From NCBI RefSeq assembly GCF_002234675.1, contig NC_019875.2, positions 22,624,299-22,688,298 of the forward strand: DNA of 64,000 nt. Direction: 5' to 3'. Each line of letters opens with the position of its first letter. Positions within the stretch are counted from its first letter, which is position 1. Below the pieces are notes generated by a model, which was not told where the DNA came from, searched no databases, and saw only the letters and a list, made by a program, of their open reading frames with translations. This DNA is from Oryzias latipes. Lineage: Eukaryota; Chordata; Actinopteri; Beloniformes; Adrianichthyidae. Positions 1 through 12,196 of this stretch are shown one piece after another. A program made the position numbers and the translations under genes.

Positions 1-687
1 AATTGTACTTTTTTAAGAGTAAGGGTTACTAAATTAGCAGATTTAATTTAGATCAGTTAATACTTTTATGGCTGAGGTGCAGCTAGAAGTAAGCTGTAGA
101 AAAAAGTATGATGACCTTAAAAAAGAGATCTAATAGATCAAGAGATAATGCTATTTTTTTCTTCTGTTTAAAACCATAGTAGGATTACAATCATTCGGAT
201 GATTCTGTTGGGCACAGGAAGTCTTATTTTGAAAGGAAGTTAGACAAGCTTCTGTTGAAAGTTTAAAAATTCAAATACACAATTTGAGAAAATGCTAGTT
301 TCTCTTTATATTTCTGTTATTATTCAAACCAAAAGAGAAATTTTATTCAAGTTATTATAAAGCAATGAAATGAATGCAAAGCCGTTTATTTTCCTAAAAG
401 GCAAAATAAAACTTTGTGGCTCCTTCTAGGTTTTGATAAGTAAGAAACAGACCAATATGGCTCTTTTACGGTTAGAGTTTGCAGACGCCTGCTCTAGATA
501 ATCAGTTGCAGACATTCAATATTTATCAAACTGTCCTCCATAAATAAACCTAACCAGATCTCATTATTGTTTCAGAAATGTATGCCCCAAGAAAAATCAG
601 AGAGGTCAGCAGCAAAACAGCGAAAATAAAATGTATTGAGGTTCCATCTTTTGGGTCTAAAACGATGCTGTTCTCCTGCAGGACACA
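1..687. other. upstream flank of the jsrp1-like gene, no gene seen
   Basis: AT-rich DNA without a coding exon I can support. It should contain the promoter and any 5' noncoding exon of the jsrp1-like gene, because the first coding exon is preceded by a good 3' splice site just before position 682, but no promoter element stands out. Confidence 0.4.
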
Positions 688-1648
688 ATGCCGGTTTCAC
701 AGCAGCTGAGATCGGAACCCAAGATTTTAACCAAAGAGCCCAGTTTCTCCACAACAGGTTGAGATTTTCCACCCCTTTCTAGGGTCTTGATGGATGTGGA
801 CATTTAAAGCACAGCAGCAGTAACCTCGGCCCGTCGTCTCTTCCTTCCTCAGCATCCCTGCACAAAAGCGTATCCATCCAAAACCTTGCTCAGGTAGAAA
901 CGCCGTGGGAGAGCGTCACGCTCAACCGCTGCCTGTTTGTGGCCATCACCATTCTGGTGCTTACATCAGGCTTCCACAGACTTAGTGGCAAGTGGAGAAG
1001 AAAACATACCTGTTTTTAATGAGTTCAAACCCAAAAACAAATAACCAAAAAAACAACCACAGTTTTAACTAAATTTGGGATATTTAACCCACAGAAACTC
1101 TTCGTGGTCAGAGACCAGTTGATGAGGAAGAGGATGGACTCATGAGGAGACCGTTGAAAATGTTACACAACAGAGGGCAGCCTCTACAGGTGAACTCGTG
1201 ATTTTACTTCTTTCAAACTTTAAAGTATCTTTTAAATTAGAGAATAATTGATGAAATTATTCAAAAAATCTGAAGTCTCAATTCATCTTTCTCCATGTAG
1301 CCAGAGAAATCTCTGTGGGAAGTCATGCTTTGGTGGCTGCCTGACCTTGACGATGATGCAGAGGACAATGGGATCAGAAGAGGAAGATCAAAGACAGGAG
1401 GCGTTACACAAACAGCAAGAACCCACAGAAACAGGCAATTTGCTGGCAAAAAACTCCTAAAGCAAAGAGATGGAAAACTAAAGGAAAGGAGAACCAGGAA
1501 AAGGATGAACAAAGAAATCAAAGACGAGGAAACGGAGAAAACGGCCGACATGAAAAGAGAAACAACTGAGGAAAGGGAGGAAGAGACGGTTCCTAAGAAA
1601 AACAAGAGCTCCACAGTAAAGAAGGAAAAGAAACAAATAAAAGAATAA
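688..1648 (+). CDS. jsrp1: junctional sarcoplasmic reticulum protein 1-like (JSRP1/JP-45)
   Basis: Four coding exons, 688-757, 853-987, 1095-1189 and 1301-1648, join in phase to 215 codons ending in TAA. The protein has a short N-terminus, then the motif WESVTLNRCL running into one hydrophobic segment (about residues 45-62), an acidic stretch with DEEED, a Trp-rich segment ending in DLDDD, and a very Lys/Glu/Arg-rich tail of about 90 residues. Human JSRP1 has the same order: a matching TLNRCL entry to its single membrane span, then a long charged tail. That protein sits in the junctional SR membrane of skeletal muscle and binds calsequestrin and the dihydropyridine receptor. The second exon uses a GC donor (GCAAGT at 988). 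Being tail to tail with sf3a2 fits human gene order. The start at 688 is the first ATG after a 3' splice site, so an upstream coding exon is not excluded. Confidence 0.68.
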
Positions 1649-2290
1649 AACAAGAATTAAGGCAGCAACAAGTTTCCTTACCCATGCATTAAGAAATGGC
1701 GGGAAAGATCATAATGTAATTAAAGCCACCGTTATCAATTCAAATATGATTTTTCTTTGAAGTTTTATGAATCAGTTTCTTTGAGGTTAGGTTTTGTAAA
1801 TAAAATGGAAAAAAAGAATTATCTACTAAAAACTGGTTCAATGTCAACACTAAATCATGAACAAATATCACAAACTTTAGATATTTGTTATAAATGATTG
1901 ATTTAATTTAAGAAATCTATTTTAGGAAATTTCGTGCTTCATAGTTTTCATAAAGCTAAACATTCTTTAGAAATCGTTTAAGAAAGTGTCAAAAATTGCC
2001 AAAAAAATATTAAAAATAACAGCTCAGTTTTTTTAGGAGTCAGTTTTTCAAAAAACACAAGAAGATGTTTACGTTTTTCAGATTTTCTGGTCAATTTAAT
2101 TACAAAAACGCACAAGATGCAACTTCCATCGTAGCATAAAATCCTAACAAAACAAACGTTTTCAGGGCATAAAAGCCTCCACATCCCCCCCCAAATAATA
2201 GATACTTGTAATGGGAAAATAAATCCTCCAAATGGTCAAATGAAACTGGAAAAGGTCAGGACATCGACATCAGCACCACTAGCATCCTGA
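1649..2290. other. convergent 3' UTRs of jsrp1-like and sf3a2
   Basis: 642 bp separate the two stop codons. Plus-strand AATAAA signals occur near 1640 and 1800, fitting the jsrp1-like 3' end. On the minus strand the best sf3a2 signal I see is ATTAAA at about 2094-2099. No other gene fits here; in mammals AMH lies at this place. Confidence 0.5.
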
Positions 2291-4752
2291 TCAGGATAAT
2301 GTGAGGCCCTCTGGAGGGGGCGGTCTCATCGGCATGGGAGGCATGGGCATCTGATGCGGCATTGGCGGAGGGCCTGAAGCCCCGGGTGGAAGAGGAGGAA
2401 CCGACATCCCTCCAGGTGGAGGAGGCATATTGTCACCTGGTTGGCGAGGTCCGCTCATTAGAGGAGGGGGGTGTTTCATACCAGGAGGTAGTAGATTACC
2501 TGACTGAGAAATGGCTTTCTCCATTTTAAAGTGGAATTGCAAGAAGAACTGAAAAAAGTTGAAGAAAAAATAAAAAACAAAACATTAATGCAAATACTTT
2601 CTCTGGTGCAAGATTGGATTAGTAACAACTTATTAGTACCTGTTTAGTCTCCTTGTTCCAATGGGTCCAGAAGCGGGTTTCTGCTTTATCAATCTCCCTG
2701 CTGGGTACCTAACAGAGAACATCTTTAAATGTTAAATCATCATACACATTAAGAACAATGCGTAACTTACAGATCTAACTTGCCTTGAACGCAATTGTTT
2801 CATATGGCTCTGCAGCAAAAAGCAGGTACTGCCAGCGGCGATCAGGCGGCTCAATGCGCTGTTCATAAGCAGACATGAAACGGTGCCGGGGTCCAATTCC
2901 CTCAGCAATTTCTGGATAATCAATCTTAATAAAAGACAAAATAGAAAACATTTATTACACAAATAAGTCACTTTGTTGACTAAATGTCTTTGTTGAACTG
3001 TATTAAATAGCCTTTAGTGTAGGTATTGACATTTTACATCCATTAAAATCCCCAAGATATGCCTGTGTTATTATAGTAAAAGAGAAATATATATAAAACA
3101 CACATTAATTAAAGAAACAAAAAAATAAAAAACAACATCTCAAGACATAGACAAAGTCAACGTAGCACTACAGTCCTGTTTACCAATTAGTTCCTGTATA
3201 AAAACGTACATTTAAATAACATACTTTACACGCAGAGACATTAAAGCAAGAATCGGAAAAGCGGCCGCAGTATTCAAGATGCTTAGACCTATCTGGTCAT
3301 CCCAGCACATCACCCAGGCAACAAAGCTCAGAATTTTCAATACAAACGTAAAATCTGTGCTGTTATACGCATGCGAAACATGGCGCACGACCAAATCCGC
3401 AATCCATAGACTCCAAACCTTCGTCAATAGATGTCTCAGGACCATCACTAGAATCAGATGGCAAGACAGAGTCACGAACGAATGCCTTTGGAAGTTAACC
3501 AAACAGGAGCCAGTGGAGAATCAAATCAAAAGGAGAAAGTGGGGATGGCTCGGACACACGCTCCGAAAACCACAAAACAGTATCACTCGCCAAGCGCTAA
3601 AGTGGAACCCACAAGGCAAAAGAAATCCAGGACGGCCCAAAACAACATGGCAGAGAACAACGGCGGCGGAAGCCAAAGCTCTTGGATTATCATGGGGCCA
3701 GATAGAAACCGCAGCCCAGGACAGGAGAGGCTGGAGAGACCTAGTAGACTCCCTATGCCCCGACAGGGGTGAAGAGGATTAATGATGAGGATGACTTTAC
3801 ACGCAGCCCAACGTTAATCAGCAGTTTAAAAAAATTAAAATAACAGGTCACTGTCATCTTAGCTGTAACTCATCATAAAATAATTTGTCCTTTGAAGATT
3901 TTGTAAAGTTCCTCTGACTTCCCCTCAGGACTGACCTGGAATAGTAGGGACTGCTGGCCGATCTCTGGGTCCCTCTGTTTGGTCACTAGAAAGACCAAAA
4001 ACATGTTTACCATACAACCATAAGAACAACATGCAGTTTCACCCAAACAAGATATACAAGAGAGATTATAAGCAAACCTTTATAGCCTGGTCGACCAATT
4101 TTGACAAACTTCTTGACCTCAACTTTCAGTTTTGCTGGAGCTGGTTGTGCAGGAGATTCTTTTGCCTCCTTGGCTGCTCTTCGTGCCCTGAAATATAGTA
4201 CAAATAGTTAAATATGTGATGACTAAAAGAAACATCTTCAGCGGTTTTTTAAACACAATGATTCGATACATGACCTAACAAAAAACATTTAAATGGCTTT
4301 AGTTAAAGCATTCCAGTTAAATGAATTGTGTCACATCTTTCCCCCCAAAGATATTATGAAAACACAACTTAAGCTATGCTAAAATAAAGATGAAATGAAC
4401 TTACAAGTTAGTCTGATGTTTCTTTCCTTGTGTGTGAGCCAAGTAGCTTCCCTGTAAAACAGTAGAGGGCAGAGCATTTTTTTAAATAGGAGTCAAAACA
4501 AACCAAAAAAACAACTTTATGCATATTTTTTTATTTCCAAATGTATATTCTAACCTCATTGTTGTGAAGGGTCAGACAAAGTTTGCACTCATATGATCCT
4601 AAGTGATTTTTCATAAAGTAGGGATCTTTATTGATATCAATAGTCTCCAGGGCCAGCTGACGCAACCGCTCCCGCCTGTCACGGTTACTTTCAGAGGCAG
4701 AGGCCACCCCGCCGCTGCCGGTCTTCCCTCCGGCTCGATGCTGGAAATCCAT
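2291..4752 (-). CDS. sf3a2: splicing factor 3A subunit 2 (SF3a66)
   Basis: Seven coding exons on the minus strand: 4752-4555, 4451-4405, 4187-4078, 3985-3936, 2924-2784, 2708-2640 and 2548-2291. They join in phase to 290 residues. SF3A2 is part of the SF3a complex of the U2 snRNP and is needed for branch-site recognition. The start MDFQHRAGGKTGSGG, the matrin-type zinc finger (C-x2-C in YECKLC, with paired His in AHTQGKKH, about residues 54-78), the KVEVKKFVKIGRPGYK stretch and the RFMSAYEQRIEPPDRRWQYL block are all near-identical to vertebrate SF3A2. The tail is Pro/Met/Gly rich but short; human SF3A2 (464 aa) has a long run of GVHPPAP repeats that is absent here. The intron after 2784 starts with GC (GCAAGT). 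A truncated LINE sits in the intron between exons 4 and 5. A 5' noncoding exon probably ends at 5590. Confidence 0.96.
3236..3793 (+). mobile_element. 5'-truncated LINE fragment in an sf3a2 intron
   Basis: The segment is flanked by a perfect 13-bp target-site duplication, actttacacgcag, at 3223-3235 and 3794-3806. It carries a 167-residue open frame (3279-3782) that matches the C-terminal part of LINE reverse-transcriptase proteins: NVKSVLLYACETW, then KRRKWGWLGHTLRKP, then a GRPKTTW motif and WRDLVDSLCP before the stop. After the stop comes a short GATGA-like tail (TTAATGATGAGGATG). It reads opposite to sf3a2. The reverse-transcriptase core and endonuclease are missing, so this is a dead 5'-truncated copy. 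The open frame and intact duplication suggest it is fairly young. I cannot fix the clade by eye. Confidence 0.88.
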
Positions 4753-5589
4753 CTCTGTGAGGTGGACTCAGTCACAAGGTAAGAAAACAGGAATCCTGTT
4801 GATCTCTTCTTATCTGGATAGAAAACATGTTTTTGTCAACTCATGATTAATACTACAAGTAAGCATTCTATTGCTTTGTTAACGCAAGTCAAAAGACAGA
4901 AATTGAATTTGCGAAAAGGGTTATTACTTCTTGAGCTCAAACTTTTTCTCCACAAAAAAAAAACAACTTTATATAAAAAATTGACAATCAATACATAGCA
5001 TCTCAACTGACTGAATAAAAAAGGGGCCAAATGAAGAAAGTAATAAATAAAATAAATTAATGGGGGGGGGGGCAATTGCAGAGCATAGTTAAGGTTTCAC
5101 AAACTTAAACGGGGAGAAAATAGCATCACGAATTATTTAAATCTTATTTTTGAAACTATTTAAGGCCTTAAAAAATATTACTTGAGCACACATCTGTAGC
5201 CAACAAAACGTCCTCGAGTCGACCAATTGTAATTGAGTATTTTTGTGGGTGCAAGAGAAACCCATAAACAACGCAGCAATGTCAAATAATATTCATAAAT
5301 GAAAAAAAAAATCCGTAATAGTTTCATCATTTTAACAACCCAGTTTTAACTCGTCACCGAATAAGCATGTAGCAATTAAATAGCATTACTAGCTAGCTAA
5401 AGACAACATTGTGAAAATGCTAAGCTAACCGGTAGCGACTTATAAAGAGCATCTAAAGCTCAACAAATCAAATTTTAGCGGAAAACAAAGAAAAAACGTA
5501 TAAAATGATCAATGTTTAGCTTTGCGAGTAACTATATATTCAGCATAAATTATAAACAACGTTTCAAACAATCCGCTAAACACACTTAC

Positions 5590-6158
5590 CAGTTTGCTAA
5601 CGAGGGCACTACGCAAGCGTTTGTTCGCACTGAGCATGCGCCAAATCATTTCCCGAGTTTGTCAACCGTTAAAAAATGATGCCCCCATCTGGACTGGAGC
5701 GGGTGTTTGCCCTTGTATTTACTTATTTTTTTCCCCTCTTTAAAACTCAGAATCATAACGGAACGATCGTTAAAATGTTGAATTGTTACTAACTTCAAGT
5801 GATTTGTTAAATATAGACTTTAAAACATTTTTGACCCTCGTTTGTTCCTGTACTCGTTGATCCCCGTGTATGGGAGTGTCGGTGCAGAGAGAGAAAGCAG
5901 CCGATGCGTCCGTTTGTAAAGAAGGAGAAGTGTTACAATTGACCGCAGAAATGACCAGTTATTCCTCGACACTTTTCGAATACATTAGATAGCGAGCCGA
6001 CTAATTCCACGACAAACTGTCGCTTAACACGTCGTAAAGTTGTTACGCAACTCAACGATGTTTTTAGTCAGGAAAGCGGAGCAGTAACAGACTGAAGTCC
6101 ACCCCGCCCGCCTGCCTGCCTGTCCGGGTTGAATGTACCTGCTTCCACCGGGACTGGG
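5590..6158. promoter_or_regulatory. divergent promoter region of sf3a2 and plekhj1
   Basis: About 570 bp between the probable sf3a2 noncoding first exon (minus-strand donor GTAAGT just below 5590) and the plekhj1 start codon. No TATA box is obvious, and the part nearer plekhj1 is locally richer in CpG than the surrounding introns. Human PLEKHJ1 and SF3A2 are also head to head, so a shared, constitutive promoter is likely. The exact start sites are inferred. Confidence 0.6.
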
Positions 6159-9100
6159 ATGCGTTTTAACGAAAAGGAGATGGTCTCTTTGAGCCGCCAG
6201 CCTTCGGAGATGGCAGCCGAATTAGGAATGCGGGGACCCAAAAAAGGAGACGGTAACGCCGGAGCGCTGATATTTATCAGTGACGCAAATGAATAGTTCC
6301 TACTTTGTATTTATTATAGGCCTCAATCTCTGACCGAATTATTTAAAAAGATGGATTATAATTACATATTCTCTTTTAGCGATGGACATAGCATAACTGA
6401 TAATATTATTATTATTATTGGATGCAGTTGTCAAGAGGAGACTAGTAAAACTCGTCGTTAACTTCCTGTTTTACTTTCGGATAGATGAAGAGGAGGTGAG
6501 AGATGATTTCTTATTTCACCACATTTTTAAGTGTTTTGTATTATTTATATATACTTTTTTTTAAGTTGAGGTTCCAGTTTTTTGCTTTTTTATTTTTTTT
6601 AGCCAATTGGAGCTTTGCTGTTGGAGCAGTGTCGAGTGGAGAAGGAGGACAAACAGACTTTCTCCATTGGTGAGTGAGTCACTATTACTTGCAATACTTT
6701 CACTCCAACAAAACAGTTACTGCTTTGCTAAGTAGGGTTGTCTAATATAATTTCTTTAAATTTTCAGTACAAATTCAATTTTTTTTAATCACATTTTTAA
6801 TGTTACAATACACAAGGACATTAATTATTTCTTTTTATTCGGTTTATACATATAATCTATCTTGGAAAATCTGGTTTTGGAATGTACATTTTAAAGGTAA
6901 ATTTGTATGATATTAAATCATTAAGTTATGAATCAATTCAATTCAGTATTTTGAAAGAGAAACACAAGCTTGCGGTTCAGTGAATGAGACCATAAATATT
7001 GTCTGACTTTTTTTTCTTTCTCTAAAATATACAGCTGAATTAATGTTTATAACATTTATTTTAATTGCAGTATATGCTTCTGATATTTTCTCTGCTGACA
7101 GCGTTTCTAGATGAAGCAGAGAGGAAATATGTGTTTGAATGTGACTCTGAAGACCAATGTAAGGAATGGATAGATGCTATTATCAAAGCCAGGTACGTTT
7201 TTTTAATCACTTTTATTAACAAACACATTGCCATTTTTTATGGAGTTATGAAACATAATTTGTAATAATGTAATTCAGCGGGAAAAAACAAAAATAGTTT
7301 CATTTATAAATACATCTTTTTTAAAGCCTCTGCTTAGTGTGTTGATCCAGTTTTTATCTTAAAGGAGTACAAATCACAGTCAATCTTGAGAAAAATAAAA
7401 GTGCAATAATACCATTTATCTGTGGTACTTGGAGTTTCCAGTAAACAGTGAATTGTCCTCATTTGAAAGACCTGCTGATGTGGTGCTGCTTTTCGCCTCT
7501 TATCTTCCAAATTACGTCCTCCAACAATACGGTCACAGGAAGTCACGTGTGGCCAAGATAAAAAACAAAACAAAAGCATCTTTACAACTTTGCAAATTTT
7601 ATCTGACCAATTTGCAAGCTATTACTAGCAGCTCATATAGGTTTAGTTATAGTAACAGTAGCTGTTCAAGCTTAAAGTTTAAGTTAATTTACAGTATTAG
7701 CTCTGTTTTTATTAGTCTGGAGTTTGTTTGACCCATTTGGATAAATCCAGATAGTTAGTCCAATCAAACCACATTTCACATAAAAAAAACCACAGAGAAC
7801 TTGAGAATGCCATGCTTAGTCTGCATTTTTTTTTGTAGTCTTTTTGCATGTATTCTTTAAAAAGTGCTACCAATGATGCAATTTTAAAGCAACAAACTCA
7901 AATAAACAAATATTCGCTCCATGACAATATCACAAACTATTTTAGTTTCATTGCAACTGAACTTCATGTTTGTTTTAGTTGTTATGCAGAATAGTGAGTA
8001 AGGTATGGCAGCATAAATGACCTTTCCCCTAAATAACCATAAAACTGATTTATTCAAGGCAATATTTTCTTTTCAGAAGTACAGCGGTCTAAGTAAAATT
8101 GGATAGAAGATGGATAATTTTTAGAAAGATAGGACTATGTGTCATTGATATTGGTTCTAAAAAAAAGAATTCATGCTTTTTTAATGTAACATATCAAAAA
8201 CAAAGTTGCAAACAGTTCTTTCAAGCAATTTAGGACCATGAAGAATTTTTGGCATGAAATTGTTCACCAGGTTGTAGAAACATTAAATCCAAGAAAATGA
8301 CATTTGTGTAAAGTCTAAAAGAAGAAGATATAAAAAATGAATGCCTCAAAATGGTAAAACAGATACGTTAAATGTGCTTTGAAATAATTCTTCTAGTACG
8401 ATTCTTGGTGTGAAGCAGCAACATTTTCTCAGTGTTGACATTTACCATTTAGGATGAAGACAGCATTGATTTCCCAAAGCATCGTGCAGCAGCAGAGAGT
8501 ATGTGCTGATTCCAATAAACCAGTGCAATGATCAGCGTGTTGAGAAAAAGCAAACACTGGCTTAGATTGATTGGAAAAACAGATGGTCTCAGAATAAACT
8601 TGACATTCAAATCAAACATGTCTAAATGCTGGAGCTCTGGTCTTTACTTTTAGTGGATGAAGATGAATTTTTTTCTCTATGTTCGATTCATTGATTGTCA
8701 AATCTCTTGCAGCTATGAGTTCATGAGGAAGAACCTGATATTCTATCGAACTGAAATCCACAGACTCACAGGAAAGGTGAGACCTTCCACCATCACACAG
8801 ATCAATACTTCTATTCATTGATTTACCACAAAAGAAAGTAAATACATATTTATATAAAACTTAAACCTGCTCTCTTTAAGGTAAAGAAAGTGAAATTCAA
8901 AATACACCAATAATTGCTAAGCTATTCTCCTACCTTCTACACACCCCTCCCTCTGTGATCAATTACCTGATAGATCGGATTGACTATCAACTATAAACTA
9001 AAGATCATTAAAGAATTTAAAAAAAAAGTAGGCACCTTAAATATGTTTCAAAAGATTTCTCTTAGAGAATATACTTTAAGCTACAGAGAATGTGATCTAT

Positions 9101-9862
9101 AGACTTTTTTAAAAGCACATTCACTGTATTTGATTGTATTTATTAATATGCTTAAAAATTCGTACTTTTACTGCTGTAAAAATAGATGTATGTGATTTTT
9201 TTTTTGATTTTTTTGAAATAAAAATAAAATATTTTATAATAAATTGCATTTGTTTTGGGAGCTGCTCATAAAAAGTGTGGAAAATTCACATAAAAAAGAG
9301 CAAGAATAATAGGAAAATACAATCTAATTGGGAGACGTATGAAACAAAACATAATGTAGCTGCTGGATGAAGCTGTTGCTGTGGGCAGGACTGATCTTCT
9401 TTAGTGCTGTTAGAGAGCTGAAAAGAGGTTAGAGTCAAGGGAGTTCATTCTTTCAACAGAAGGGAGTGCGGTTTTGTTTACCATTTTTAATGAAAGCCTT
9501 CCATAAAGGACTCCTTTATGATTCCCTGACGGAAGTGAAGGTAAATGTCACGACAGTGCAGACTTTGTCTGATATTTAAACCTTTTTTCTGCTTTAGTTT
9601 AGAGACAAAAGTCTCAAAAGTGGAGCTTGTGAAACATAAATACAACCCAGCCTTCATGGGCGAATAGACAACAGTCCCATGAAGTGCTAAATTAGCTTTT
9701 TTGTGTAATTTTATACTACTGCTGGGGTAAGAGAGAGCTGTCTCTGAACTTTGCCTGCTTTCTCCACAGGACCCTTTGGAGCAGTACGGTATATCTGATG
9801 AAGCTCGCTTCCAAGTCAGCAATGGTCTGCAAGCTTTGCCCAGAGAAACCTCCACACTGTAG
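6159..9862 (+). CDS. plekhj1: pleckstrin homology domain-containing family J member 1
   Basis: Six coding exons, 6159-6252, 6428-6495, 6603-6669, 7102-7192, 8713-8776 and 9770-9862, join in phase to 158 residues (human 149). The product starts MRFNEKEMVSLSRQP followed by EMAAELGMRGPKKGD. Next comes a PH domain (about residues 16-110) with KRRLVKLVVNFLFYFR, PIGALLLEQCRV, and the closing helix EDQCKEWIDAI. The C-terminal part reads YEFMRKNLIFYRTEI and DPLEQYGISDEARFQ. PLEKHJ1 (GNRPX) is a small PH protein linked to endosomal traffic. A PH fold suggests phosphoinositide or membrane binding, but I cannot read a ligand from the sequence. The tail is a few residues longer than in human. A polyadenylation signal AATAAA lies at about 10801. 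The intron of about 1.5 kb between exons 4 and 5 is the longest. Confidence 0.95.
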
Positions 9863-10820
9863 ACCAGAAAGCTGTGTAAACCCTGCTGTAGTTCAGTCAG
9901 CCATTCCGGCATTAATTTACTGGTTTGAAAAACCACTGCCTTTCTGTTTACACAGTACTGCGCTGCTCTGTGTGGTTTGGGGACTTCTGTGTCCCTGTCA
10001 GTAATTACTGCCGGGACAGATCTTTCTAAATCTCTGTTTTCATGAGAAACTTCAATGCCATTTCAAGGGAAAAACTCAGTCCCCTGCCTCTTGAGTTAGA
10101 AGTACAATACGTTTTCTTTTCCATTTGCTCTTCTCCACATTCAGATAATACAATGAAATGTTTGGATTATTGTTTTATTCTGTGATTTCTTCTGTAAATT
10201 TGAGTGAGTGTATGAAGCTTAAGTCCAGGACACAGGAATATCAGATGCAAGTAAATTCTTTTGGAGAGTTTTCATCTGTATTGATTTAGACTGCAAGAAT
10301 TGATTGTCCTGCTGTACTGAGCCACATGTTTGCCCACTTTTTTTGTAAAAATGAGGATTACTAGCTGTGTCGGAACGCATTTACCATGTAAAGCTACACT
10401 TTTGCACGTTAGCGGGTGTTAGGGGATGTTTTTTTTTTTTTATCACAAAAGTATTTACTGACTTGAACCTTTTAAAAAAATGTTTCTAAGTGAATCTGAT
10501 TCTCGATGTAAGCTGTTGAACCACATAGGGAAATAAATGCAGATTCTTGAGTGGATTTCTTCAAAATAACATCAATATCTGGAAGGTGTTAGCAAAATTG
10601 TTAAATTTCTTTCACTCAGCCATATTACCATGTAGGGCATTGCTGTAATATTTAACTGTCTTTTTAATTTTTTTGATTAGTCAAGAAAACATCGGCTTAC
10701 TTGATGGGATCCTTAAGTATTTGTTGTAACCTTTGCAGAAAGAAATGTTTAGCTAGATTTTGCTCTTAGTACACTTGTTTCACTTCCGCCTTTTTATACC
10801 AATAAAGCAATTTGAAAAAT
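9863..10820 (+). other. plekhj1 3' UTR
   Basis: Noncoding sequence between the TAG stop and an AATAAA at about 10801. No other open frame of interest was seen. Confidence 0.55.
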
Positions 10821-10999
10821 GAATGGATTCCATCCAGTCAAAAATGTACTCAAGCTTCATCCAGAAGTTGCTTTTTCTCTTCTTGAAAAGGTCGTGGATG
10901 TCAAGCCTGTTGTTCAAGGGATTCATACTCCTCCATTACCTTCACATCTTCCATGATGGATTTAGGGCATGACATGTTGCTGCAGCTGTTAAAAAAACG

Positions 11000-11330
11000 T
11001 AATCCCCTCCTTTTGTCCCCCCCTTTTCAATATCAGATGGTTGTTTCTAAAACATGTCACCGGGTTGTCTATCGGTTTTCTGTTTTCAGTCCTTAAAACA
11101 TTAATCTCTGCATCGTCCTCGCTCACACCACCTTCATGTCCTCCTTGATTACAGCCATGAACCTCCTCTTTGGTCTTCCACTCTTTCCTGGTAGCTCGAA
11201 CGTCATCATCCTTAAATGGATATCCTTTTACCCTGTAATCACATGTATGACCCTCACCTTGTGTTGCATGTACTTCTGGCACATGACTCACCAAGTACCT
11301 TCCCACAGGTCTGCCTGATTACTTTAGCTG
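11000..11330 (-). mobile_element. degenerate LINE (L2/RTE-like) 3' coding fragment
   Basis: Read on the minus strand, the sequence recalls the C-terminal end of fish LINE reverse transcriptases: a run like RATRKEWKTKEEVHGCNQGG followed by GGVSEDDAEI, close to the common pattern GRPKRRFMD...VKEDM...GVTEEDAED. The frame is broken and the ends cannot be found. It lies between plekhj1 and fzr1. Confidence 0.55.
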
Positions 11331-12116
11331 TCCGGTCATCTAGGACAACCCGATCTCCCAAAGGATGTGCTGTATCATTCTCCTTGCCCTATTTTATTTA
11401 TTTTTTTCATCTACATCATCACAAAAAACCTTGACTTGTCCCCAATTTATGAGTTTTACTGTCTTTCCACTTGGTCCTTTGATCACACAGGATATCATTC
11501 TTTCCGTCATTTCAACCACATAAGACAACCTAACAAACTGGTTTGTTAGTCAGCTTGTCTTTAATCCAGGCTATTGTGGAGGCATACATCAGTGTCTTCT
11601 GGACTCTGTTACCCAATAAAACAGGCTGAACAGTGTCAAACACATAAGGGAAATCAAATAAATGGATTTTTACAGTGTTGCCCGCTATATCGAGAGGACA
11701 AAGGATTTGTAGAAGCAGATGTAAGTGAAAGCATCATCATCTTCAGTCCTGTGAGAATAATCTAGCTTTTTTTGCTTTCTTAGCTGGAACTAGTGCATCA
11801 TCAAAGGCTTTCATAAAGTGGGGTGTTAGGGTAACAGGGTCAGCTATTCAATCCACCAAACAAGTTGTATTTCGTCTAATACATTGTTTTCGGAAAATAA
11901 AGACATTGGTCTAGATAATCTAGTAAATATACAAATTAATAAATACATACACAGCAAGCAAAATCGGCAATAGCAAATGTATTGTCTGGAACTGGTTTCC
12001 TTAGCAACGCAAATGTATGATTCAAAAACTGTGATGTCACATCCTTCCCGTGGTGCTTCGCGAACCTGAATTAAACGCTCGGTTGAATACAACAGTATAC
12101 TTGCTTCTTATCCTTG
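11331..12116. other. intergenic DNA upstream of fzr1, no gene seen
   Basis: No supported exon. Part of it may continue the degenerate LINE. The last few hundred bases probably belong to the fzr1 promoter. Confidence 0.35.
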
Positions 12117-12196
12117 GGCGTTAAAGAAAATAAGAACATTTACACCTAAAAAGAAACAGTAAAGCGGCGAATACAGGAGGAGAACGAACTGTAGCG
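12117..12196 (+). other. possible fzr1 5' noncoding exon
   Basis: The only good donor in the CpG-containing stretch upstream of fzr1 is GTAGGT at 12197. It would end a noncoding exon here, splicing to the exon that starts at 12882 and carries the ATG. The 5' boundary is a guess. Confidence 0.3.

Noticed and set aside
1261-1653. 130-codon minus-strand frame opposite the jsrp1-like last exon
   Set aside because: It is the antisense shadow of the Lys/Glu-rich coding exon.
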